Shown here: piece by piece, positions 23,884 to 32,448 of the stretch
Layout: every line of letters starts with the position of its first letter
How positions within the stretch are numbered: the first letter of the stretch is position 1
Assembly (NCBI GenBank): GCA_001600415.1
Contig: BCJX01000006.1
Coordinates: 2,098,682 to 2,162,681 of the forward strand
DNA: 64,000 nucleotides
Direction: 5' to 3'
From: Pascua guehoae
Taxonomy: Eukaryota > Basidiomycota > Tremellomycetes > Trichosporonales > Trichosporonaceae
Program-made: the position numbers and the translations under genes
Notes under the pieces: generated by a model
Told to the model about the DNA's origin: nothing
Databases searched by the model: none
Seen by the model: only the letters and a program-made list of their open reading frames with translations

Positions 23884-25082
23884 ATGAGGGCCTACATCTA
23901 CGACGACATTCCGTACGCGTTACACTCTATAGTTGCTCTCCCCGCTGACCCAGCAGGGGCGACCAGCGCCTCGCGCACGACTCTGGCGACGATGTCTCGG
24001 TCGCCCAGCTCGAGGCGCTCGGTGTGACGTACTACAACATTCCTATCGATGCCGCGGGCCAGTGGAAGGACAAGATTGACGCGTTTGCCCAGGAGCGCGG
24101 GTACAAGAATGTGTGTACTGGGTGTTGTTGTCGCCCTTGATGCTCTGTTGGAGGGTGGGGGTACCATCTTGTCCATCGGTGACCGCCTGTTGTGCGAAGT
24201 GGGGGCGGTGGACCAGCTCGGGGACGCCGTCGACGCGGCTGGGTGGGCACGTGCCAGCCTCGGACCCTCAGCGTCTCGTCGTAGGCAGGGACGGTTCGGG
24301 GTGTCTCCTCGCTGCACAGTTGGGACAGGCTCTGTTGGAAAGCGAGGGTACCAAGTCTTGTTCATTGGTTACTGCTTCCTCCCCGAAGAAAGGGCTGTGG
24401 ACCTGCTCGGGGTGTCTCCTCGCTGCACAGTTCGGACACGCTCTGTTGGGAAGCGAGGGTACCAAGTTTTGTCCATCGGTTACTGCTTGCTCTCCGAAGA
24501 AAGGGCTGAGGACCTGCTCAGGGTGCCTCCTCGCTCCACAGATGGGACACGTGCTGCTGGCGCGGGAGTTCGCTGACACTGTACAGCGTGACCAGATTAA
24601 TGTGACGCCTGCAGGACTCGGCGAGGCGTACGAGTCCAAGATCAAGCAGTTCTTCGACGAGTGAGCATAGCCAGCGGGACGCCTGTTGACCACAGGCACC
24701 TTCACGAGGACGAGGAGATCCGCTATGTTCTCGGTGGCTCTGGCTTCTTCGACGTCCGCGGTAGGTCGCCCGCACTAGATGTATAGCACGAGCTCACAAA
24801 CAGACGGGCAGGACAAGAAGTGGGTCCGCATCTCCGTCGTCGAGGGAGACCTCATCATCGTCCCTGCTGGGTGAGCTACTACCGACTTGTTTTCGCGCAC
24901 GTGCGTGCCCCCGCTCACTGGCTAGCATCTACCACCGCTTCACCGTCGACGAGGGCAACACGATCACCGCCATGCGTCTGTTCCAGGACGAGCCAAAGTG
25001 GACACCCTACTCGCGTGCCGAGCCTGGCACCGAGGAGCGGCCCGCGAGGAGGGAGTATCTCAGTTCTATTGTCGCCGCATAA
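23884..25082 (+). CDS. ADI1: Acireductone dioxygenase (methionine salvage, Fe/Ni cupin)
   Basis: Six exons (23884-23912, 23957-24110, 24587-24660, 24696-24760, 24804-24870, 24926-25082) encode 181 residues, the usual family length. The enzyme oxidises acireductone to the 2-keto acid precursor of methionine plus formate (Fe form) or to off-pathway products (Ni form). Metal ligands are visible: [14 protein letters not shown] supplies H-x-H and Glu, and IYHRFTVD supplies the distal His. MRAYIYDD at the start and [15 protein letters not shown] are typical. Intron 2 is 476 bases, about ten times the others, and is made of 111-bp tandem repeats (listed separately). Its downstream part is open in the frame of exon 3, so retained or alternative exons are possible. 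Confidence 0.93.
24298..24586. repeat. 111-bp tandem repeat filling ADI1 intron 2
   Basis: Units start at 24298, 24409 and 24520 (GGGGTGTCTCCTCGCTGCAC in the first). The third is truncated at the splice acceptor, and a more diverged partial unit lies at about 24115-24230. Each unit carries a GCTGCACAG or GCTCCACAG acceptor-like site. The period is divisible by 3, so frames stay open on both strands. On the minus strand a 37-residue repeat appears, with [13 protein letters not shown] as its core. Confidence 0.85.
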
Positions 25083-25238
25083 TCACGTGTCTTGTATGGT
25101 GCGTAGGCGTTCTTCGATGCGATGCCTGTAGCATGGATGTGGGGTGGCCGCTAAGTATTGAACGATCCGTGCGTCGACCAGGGGCGGTTTTGTCGTCTAT
25201 CGCCGCGAGTGGGTGGTCCATTCCACACATGGACCATG

Positions 25239-25270
25239 CTAGATTGTTTACAAACATGTGAACAATCTAG
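25239..25270. repeat. Perfect 10-bp inverted repeat (hairpin) after ADI1
   Basis: CTAGATTGTT, a 12-base loop, then AACAATCTAG. It lies about 160 bases past the ADI1 stop. It could be a 3' end structure or a small foldback element. Confidence 0.7.
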
Positions 25271-25566
25271 CATATCACCACTCCTACAAGCACGCAAAGT
25301 TTCAGCTCGATAGATGAAGTGGTTGACTTACGGTGGACTATTGAAGTTGGATGGTGGCCGCGCGGCGCCACCCCGGCCTTTCGAAAACTTAGCGGCCACC
25401 CCAGTACATTTGTGGCACGGCTGCAGAGCGACTGAGAGTTGGATTGACAACATCACATGCTCACAAAATGAAGGAGAAAAACGATTTGCAGCTCGGTGCC
25501 CGCACCCCTCAGTCTCCGACCAGGTCGCGTCTGCCGCTTGCACACAAACATCCAGATGGATAATGA

Positions 25567-25675
25567 AAATGGGGTAAGGTCGTAAAACGAGGGAAGGTCT
25601 TAAACCGAGGGAAGGTCGTAAAACGAGGGAAGGTCGTAAAATGAAGGAAGGTCGCAAAACGAGGGAAGGTCCGCA
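25567..25675. repeat. 18-bp tandem repeat (GGGAAGGTCGTAAAACGA)n
   Basis: Six units with small changes (CTTAAACC, CGCAAAAC, AATGAAGG variants). It lies just upstream of the lysine-rich gene. Confidence 0.9.
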
Positions 25676-25754
25676 AGCGAGCCAACTCGCGCCACCGTTG
25701 CCACCAGCAGCGAAGGAAGGTCGATTCCATTCTGTTTTCTGTTCTCAACATCAC

Positions 25755-25885
25755 CCATCACAAACATCTCTCATCACACACCAACATCTCTCCTCCACAC
25801 ACAAACATCACCCACCGACATACAAACATCTCTCATCACACACCAACATCTCTCATCCACACACAAGCATCTCCCATCCACACAC
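25755..25885. repeat. Imperfect ACAAACATCTCTCATCACAC-type tandem repeat
   Basis: About six imperfect units of roughly 20 bases alternating between CAACATCTCTCATC and ACAAACATCACCC, pyrimidine/A-rich on +. It directly precedes the lysine-rich gene and may be its leader. Confidence 0.75.
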
Positions 25886-25929
25886 ACACAACTCGGTCTC
25901 CTGGCGCTCCACTTCCTCCCTGCACGACT

Positions 25930-26810
25930 ATGCCTGTCGTCGTACCGTGAGTGGCAGTGAACGCCAAGCGAGCTCATCGTTGCAGGATGACTTTACCGGG
26001 TGTGACCATCACGATTTCACCGGGCGTGATCATGACGACGCCTCCCACGACGCCGGGTGCGACCATGACGACCCCTTCCACTATGCCGAGTGCGACCATG
26101 ACGACCCCTTCCACTATGCCGAGTGCGACCATGACGACCCCTTCCACTATGCACAGTGCGACCATGACGACGCCTCCCAAGATCGAATCGTGGGCAGGCG
26201 TCCCGGACGCGCTGCGCGAGTTCGCTCTCTCGCTCGAAGAGTGGGACATCGAGGCAGTAAAGAAGAAAGCGGCGGAGCTGAGCTACACCTTGACGTCAAA
26301 GGGTCGCATGGCCATCTACAACCGGGTGTGGTGCTGCAAGAAGAAACGGGAGGCGCAGGCGAAGAAGAAGGCGAAGGGCGGGGATGAAGCGAAAGTGAAG
26401 GCGGCAAAGAAGGCCGCAAAGAAGGCGGCGAAGAAGGCAGAAAAGAAGGCGGCGAAGAAGGCCGCAAAGAAGGCGACGAAGGCCGAGGCCAAGGCGAAAG
26501 CGTCAACCTCGGTCCCGGAAGGCAGCACGGCGATTCCCCCGGTCAAGACATCGACGGTAGCAGCGACTCCGATCGACGGACGTCCCAAGAGTTCGGGCCC
26601 GAGTCTTCAACTCCGACCCCTCGAGCACAATGACGGTTGGTGGTGACTCTTTGCTGATAATGGTACCAGCACTAACACTAAGCTACGCCCATCGACACGG
26701 TACGTCGGCCGCGGGTTCGTCTCCCCAGTGGTGGTACGTATTTCATTCCCAAGATGGACGAGGCCGGGTTTGCTGTCTATTGGGGGCCCACATCCAATCC
26801 TGAGAAGTAG
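25930..26810 (+). CDS. Lysine/alanine-rich protein with N-terminal 11-residue repeats, unknown function
   Basis: Exon 1 (25930-25946, MPVVVP) is joined across a 39-base GTGAGT...GCAG intron to exon 2 at 25986. Exon 2 encodes a Thr/Pro/Met-rich repeat (ATMTTPSTMPS units, 33 bp each, about 26040-26170). It then has a more ordered block (WAGVPDALREFALSLEEWD, then SKGRMAIYNRVWCC) and a KKAAKKA/KKAEKKAAKK tract like histone H1 tails. The 3' end is unsure: after about 26635 one or two further introns are likely, because the sequence from 26737 encodes GTYFIPKMDEAGFAVYWGP and a stop at 26808-26810. I do not recognise the family. The basic tract suggests nucleic-acid binding; the repeat is odd for such a protein. 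Confidence 0.55.
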
Positions 26811-27616
26811 AAGAAGTAGGAGGTGACGATGAAGGGGGCCAAGAAGAAACCGACGTTTCGAGTGATTCAGTGAAGTAGCACGACCGACAAGAGAAGTTGG
26901 GTTGACCAGTAGCTGTGATGTGAGCTCTCGAGTGCTCAATGTCAATTTGCAATTCGCGGCGCACGGTCACCCGATGCTGCCTCCGCTTTGTCCCAAGCCA
27001 CCACTGTCCCCCTCTGGTAACTACCTCCGCTGTGTCGGTTTGACAGCATCCGCACCCTCCTCAACACCCACACCTCTTTTCGGTGGCAACTTGTTTTTAC
27101 CTGAGCCACTGCTTGCGCCTTGCGATCGACCATCGTTTGCCTCCATCGCTTCACGGACGGATATGCGATTGGGCCCGACGTGTACCATCCCATAGCGTCA
27201 CGTTGGGGCTCTAGCCCGGTCGGCGACATTGAGACTCGGCTCACGCATCCGCTGACAGGGGAGGTAAGGGGGTGGGGGAGTACAGCGCGACCTGGCCTGC
27301 TGGGCTTGCAAGTGGCACGTTTGCGCACCCATTCTTGAACAAGCTGGCGAAGGTGTGGCCCCATGGGACGAGGTCAAGGGATAGTCGACTATGGGCACAT
27401 AGTGCTCTGTCCCGATGGGTACGGATGCCACGCACAAGAGCACCGCTATCAGGCGTTGAAGAGTAGCCCTCCTACAAGGTGACATATACCCCAACATTTG
27501 GTCCTGATAGAAGTAACAAGTCTCAGAATGGCTGGGACGCTCCCTCTTGGACGTGGCGTTGGATGATCCCCTATGGGTGGTGACGTTCTGATTTGATGCG
27601 GAGGGCGCTTGGATTA
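26811..27616. other. Intergenic stretch, nothing convincing
   Basis: No frame with splice support or recognisable motif on either strand. Confidence 0.5.
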
Positions 27617-27814
27617 AACGTCGCTGGAAAAGTTACGAGACTACCACATTAAGCTAGGGTACGCGCACGGCACGTATACACGCGCTGGACATGTGGGATA
27701 CAACAAGAAGCAGTGTGTCCACTTGCCGTGCGCATTGGTCCAGAGGGTCTCCATGCGCAACGTCGGCTAGACCCAGCTCAAAGTGGCAGCCTCAAGACTT
27801 TACGGACACACCTG
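27617..27814. mobile_element. Degenerate copy of the TA-flanked MITE family
   Basis: The right end is well preserved (GTGGCAGCCTCAAGACTTTA then CGGACACACCTG followed by TA at 27815-27816). The left end is decayed but recognisable (GGAAAAGTTACGAGACTACC at 27625-27645, matching GGAAAGTCGTGAGACTGCC). No coding capacity. Confidence 0.5.
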
Positions 27815-27816
27815 TA

Positions 27817-28682
27817 CAGTACACCAGGGGGCCAGGGCCAAATCTGTAGCCTCCATGTTCTGTGTGGTTCCGCACCATATTCTTCCTTCATCAACCCCTT
27901 CCCTGCCCTTCCTCCTCCGTGTCAGAGCTCGCAACATCGTCTACCACCAGCCAATAGCTTTCCTTCCTTGAACTTCCACTACTTCGGCTTCCTCTTTCAT
28001 CCTCCACCAACTGTTCCTTCATTGACATATACACACTATTTTCCTCCGACTAACCTGACTCACACTACTCCCACTTCCGCTCGCATCCTCCACCAACTGT
28101 TCCGTCATTCACTCTCTCCCTCTTCCTCCCACTCACTCTACTCCCACTTCCACTTCCATCCTCTACCGATTGTTACTGTGAGTGAGTCTGGGACGCTTGC
28201 CCCGTCGTGTCCACTCACCTTCCTCTCTTCCTTTCTCTTCTTGTCCCCGTTACCCTCTCTTGAGCTCCACGCCTCCACTGTACCTCTGGACGCTACTGTT
28301 GTAAACAACGTTGCATGAGTAGGGTACGAACGCCAGCGAGACTATTCAAGTACTACAGATGCGGACAGCCGACGAGGGCGCGTTGCGCCGCCACTCGGCG
28401 AGACGGTGTGGCCAAGCCTCTATAATCTCAGATTCAACAGCTACAACTCCTCCAACGACGGGCTCCACCACTCTCTACTCGTCATTTGTGCTGCGAGACT
28501 ACGTCTTCCTCGACAGCAAAATCTTACACCTCACAGGTCATCGGCCACTGGCGTTATCATCCCCATCCGCGTTCCCTCGACCTTCCTCGCTCTCGGCGAG
28601 AAGGAGCAACCACGAGCGCGCCCCCCTCGACACCACCACCGGCGGCCAGCGACATTTTCTCGTTACCGCCAGCCGCGGTGAA
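27817..28682. other. Pyrimidine-rich stretch upstream of the recombinase gene
   Basis: CT-rich on + from 27880 to 28290 (promoter-like for a rightward gene). One or more 5' exons of the recombinase gene may lie between 28315 and 28680: an ATG frame at 28316 carries YRCGQPTRARCAATRR, and another frame at 28670-28730 reads KCAGAPCKTEGQHGN. Neither could be joined with certainty. Confidence 0.4.
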
Positions 28683-31212
28683 GTGTGCCGGAGCGCCTTG
28701 CAAAACGGAAGGCCAACACGGCAATTGACGAAGACGACGTACTTGGCAAGCCCCTACAAGTCGCTCCGAGCTCACATTTTGCAACACGAGTGCGGGCGTT
28801 CAGACGCCATTTCCAGAAGTTTATCGATGGATACGTGCTCACAAAGAAGAAGGACTTCAAGCTCAAGGGTCACACAATCAAGACCCTCGACGACGCACTG
28901 GACCCAAAGATCCCAGCGTGGGACGACAAGCTCATCGAAAAGTTTATGAAGTTCTACGCGCTGCACGCCAAACCGAACGGAAACGTGAGTGACAGTCATG
29001 TCGCTGTTGTCACTAACGTTGAAGTCTTCCAATGACCGCATCACCCATAGGGTGTTCAATACCATGTGGGGTACTTTGCGCCAAGCGTATCGTCGTGGTC
29101 GTGGTGAGGAGCTTCCGGAAGCCGTCGTCGCGCTCTCCGAGCCCATCATTGAAAAGATCTCAAAAGACTTCGCATTGATGCGCCACGTCACACCGCGAGC
29201 ACAGCTCACAGTTGAAATCGTCGAGCTGATGATCGAGGCCGCGTTCCTGCTCGCCTTGCCCCACCGGACCAAGCTGGGAATTGCGAGCTACATCTCGGTC
29301 GCCTGGGTTACAGGCCTGCGGTTGCTCGATGATACGCCGCGGTGCGGGCAACCTCCGTCCGGTGTATTTCACACACCTCGCTGCGTATTTGGTCGACCCA
29401 CAGTAGATCATCAAGGAGTCTCGCAACCTCGTCACGAAACGCATCTTGTCTGCCAAGGGGGACCAACCGTACGGCGTCCGGTCCGACATCATTATTCCTG
29501 ACAACGAACTCGTCGCGGACAGGAATGCCTCCCCACCTAAGCATGTCCTATCCATCCACCACGCGACATGTCTCAAGTCCCGAATTCGAACCAAAGACGC
29601 AACAATTTTCGATGGCACAGCATGGCGGTGTCCAGACGCCGTTTGCATCTCCAAGACGTTCACGTCTGTCGCCTCGTTTATCAACCACCTTGTCACCGTT
29701 CACTACATGCACAACCAAGGTCGAGGCAGCAACTTGGGTTCTCGCTGGGCCCTCACCGCTGGTGCAAGGCTCCCCCACCTTCATGACCTTGGCTTCCCCA
29801 GCGACGCCGAGGCCGACAAGTGGAGCGGGGCCAAGACGCAGAAGCAAGAGCGCAACCCAAAGAAGAAGAAGCGTGATGGCGAATCCACGAAACCGAAGCA
29901 CAATGGCGACGACACCCTCGTTGTCCCAGCATCCAAGCGACACAAGACGAAGTCGACAGCGACTGAACAAAAGTCGGCATCAACTGCAACCGCGCTCGCC
30001 GAAGATCTTTCCCGCAACGCCCCCGGCAGGATCGCGCATCGCCAAGGGGGCCGATGGAAGCATCGGTCGTTTTTCGCCATCCCGTCAAAGGACGGGAGGG
30101 CAAACTACATCGTCGCGTGGTTCCGGCCACCGTACACGAAGGCGACCCACGAGGCGGGCATGAGCTATCCGCTGCACCCGACGGGTACGCTCGGACTTTC
30201 TGCGTCCAACATGCTTCTCCTTGCGGCCGAGAAAGACGGCGTCCTCGAGCACCCCGTCGAGCATTACCTCGACCCGGCGTTCCTCGACGGCCGCTCCAGC
30301 CGGCCCATCCCCATCAAGGTCGAGGGGTGAGCGTGGAGGTGAAATGTGAACTGACATGTACAGGCAGGACTTGCCCGTCTTTCGCGGTGCGCGACCGCAT
30401 TCTATGACTCTCCCTGAAGTCAACGGACACCTGCGCACCATCAGCCTGGCGCTTGGGTTTGACATCCCGGTCACCTCCCACGCGTTTCGGCACTTTGTTG
30501 CCCGATCCGTATACTTGGCGAGTGAGTCAAAGCGTGTCAGGATTCTCCCTAACGGCCAGCGGACAGCATCGAAGCTGCTCGTCAAGTTCTCGGGCACCTG
30601 TGTCCCCAGACGACGAAGGTGTACATGGGCGACTCTGTGTGAGTAGGCTTCTCAGTAATGAATGCTGATGGGACAGCCCCTTTGCCCGTGATTCCGGTAT
30701 CTACCGGGATGAGAACAAGGAGATGCCCCAGGAGAAGATGAAGCGGGGAGCGGTCCAAGTCGACCCGTTTGCACCGAAGGAGCTGTCACCGGAGCAAGTC
30801 CGGGAAATTTTGGACGACATCCAGCGTAAGTAGGAAGCGTTGGCAGGCTCTGACCGTTACAGTGATCGACCTGCAGCGCAAACAACAAGCGCTCAGGCAA
30901 ACGATCATTGAAGACCACGGCAGTATCGCCGCCGCACCGGAGGAGGTCCGAGACGCATACGTGTCTACCGGCAAGAAGTACCGCGCTCGGTTCGAGTCGT
31001 TGGCCAGACAGGCCCTCAAGGACACGCGTGACAAGTACTTCAAGGACAAGCGGCAGCGGCGTGACGAGCCGCTCATCGACATGGCCATCTTCGAGTCGGA
31101 GATCCGCCGCGCGACGTCCTCGAGCTCTACCCAAAAGCTCAAGACCCCGCTCGTCCTCAAAAAGGGCGTCGACGACGCTTTCGAGCAACTGGCCAACCTT
31201 ATTGTAAAATGA
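28683..31212 (+). pseudogene. Tyrosine recombinase, DUF3435 / Starship-captain-like, damaged
   Basis: Inferred exons: about 28683-28984, 29025-30326, 30364-30521, 30560-30638, 30677-30825 and 30863-31212. All junctions have good splice sites. Catalytic motifs in order: Arg in AWVTGLR (29319-29321), H-x-x-R in SHAFRHF (30479-30490), LGH (30589-30597) and Tyr in TTKVYMGD (30622-30624). The tail VPFARDSGIYRDE followed by a helical basic region resembles the post-Tyr part of DUF3435 proteins. A long insert between Arg and HxxR holds C-x4-C-x13-H-x4-H (WRCPDAVC...INHLVTVH) and a KKKK-rich nuclear signal. Defects: a frame shift near 29322-29341 and an in-frame TAG at 29404-29406. The 5' end is unresolved. 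Family members cut and join DNA to move large elements; Cryptons are the main alternative assignment. Confidence 0.7.
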
Positions 31213-31599
31213 TCTCAATTATGGCCGACACGCAACAAAGTAGGAGGCATTTCGCCGACCCTGACCGTTGCCATAGTCGAGTTCAAGGAGAGGCCGCAAG
31301 AGATCAAACACACGATTGCCGACAAATGCGCCACCATCGCCGCCGTGCCCAAGGACATCCGAGACGCACATCGTTCTGTGCCACAGGCTGCAAGTACCAT
31401 ATTCGATTTGAGTCATTTGGCCAAACGCGCACTCACTCAAGGACACTCGTGACGAATAGTTAAAAAGAGAAACGTCAACGACGCCACGTGTCCCTCGTCG
31501 ACATTACCATCTTCGAATGGGGAGTGCACCGTGCTACTTTCTCAACTCGCTCTGACATGCAGCCGACAGTAACGAGCCAGCGCGTCAAGTTTTGGGACA
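31213..31599 (+). pseudogene. Second, most decayed copy of the recombinase C-terminal exon block
   Basis: It aligns with 30820-31180. There is an intron-like GTAGGAGGC...GCCATAG, then VEFKERPQEIKHTIADKCATI (compare LIDLQRKQQALRQTIIEDHGSI) and KDIRDAHRSV. A TGA follows after LAKRALTQGHS, and later a frame-shifted RHVSLVDITIFEWGVHRAT (compare RDEPLIDMAIFESEIRRAT). Stop codon and frameshifts make it non-functional. Confidence 0.75.
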
Positions 31600-32448
31600 C
31601 CTTCGGTCCCACACGACCCGAGTCTCCATGGGCGACGCCATGTAAGTCCGCCAGTCATGGGTGCAGAAGATGCTGATCGATCAAGCCCCTATGCCCGTGA
31701 CTCGGGGATTTACCGAAGGAGACGCCGAAAGAGAAGATGCAACGGGGGGCGGTCCCAGTCGACCCGTACGCCCCGAAAGAGTTGTCCGGCGATCAGATCC
31801 AGGAGATTCTGGGCGACAGCCAACGTAAGTGTAACCATTGTTTTGCAGGCGCCAACTGTCACAGTCCTGGACTGGAAGAAGGCCCAGCGTGAGACGATGG
31901 AGTCCATCATCAAGGACTATGGCAGCCTGTCCAAGGCGCCCGAAGATGCGCAACGCGCACACTACGAGCTTGGGAACAAGTACCGCTATCGCTTCGTCTC
32001 CCTGTCGCGTCGGGCTCTCCAAACTGCCCGAATCGAGCACTTCGAAGCGAAACGCCAACGCCGCGAGGAGCCGCTTGTCGACATTTCCGTGTTCGAGGCG
32101 GAAATCCGTCGCGCGACGTGCTCAACGAGCGAGCGGTCAAAGATCAAATCCAGGCTCGTGCTCAAGAAGGGCGACGACAGCGCGCTCGAGGAGCTGGTCG
32201 ACCTCCTGAGGCAACCGCCTTCCCAGTTTGGCAAGCTCGTCGGCGTCGGGGACTCAAATTTCGCCAAGGACGACAAGCAGGACGAGGAGATCGACGCGAC
32301 CGGCAGTGAGGCGAGCGAGGAGACCGACGAGACCGACGACGACATCTCCGAGGCTGATGCGGAGAGCGACTGTGAAGCGAAATACAGACACTACCCGTCC
32401 GTGCCCGCAATGTCCTGCTCCGTGTCGGTAGCCGAAAGGTCACAGTAG
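31600..32448 (+). pseudogene. Third copy of the recombinase C-terminal exon block with an acidic tail
   Basis: It begins with SMGDAM, an intron, then PYARDSGIYR (compare SVPFARDSGIYR in copy 1), so it contains the exon just after the catalytic Tyr. A 10-base deletion after GIYR shifts the frame before KETPKEKMQRGAVPVDPYAP. The last exon from 31865 is open: LLDWKKAQRETMESIIKDYG and onward, with a 60-residue acidic extension (EEIDATGSEASEETDETDDD) missing from copy 1. Its 3' end overlaps the stop of the convergent zinc-finger gene. The catalytic domain is absent. Confidence 0.75.

Larger units (their letters stand above)
25083..25929. other. Intergenic region with hairpin and tandem repeats
   Basis: Holds a 10-bp-arm inverted repeat at 25239-25270 and the repeat arrays at 25567-25675 and 25755-25885. 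No gene seen before the ATG at 25930. Confidence 0.5.

Noticed and set aside
24113..24664. 183-codon frame as an independent gene
   Set aside because: It begins inside ADI1 intron 2 and runs into exon 3; it is kept only as a possible retained-intron form.
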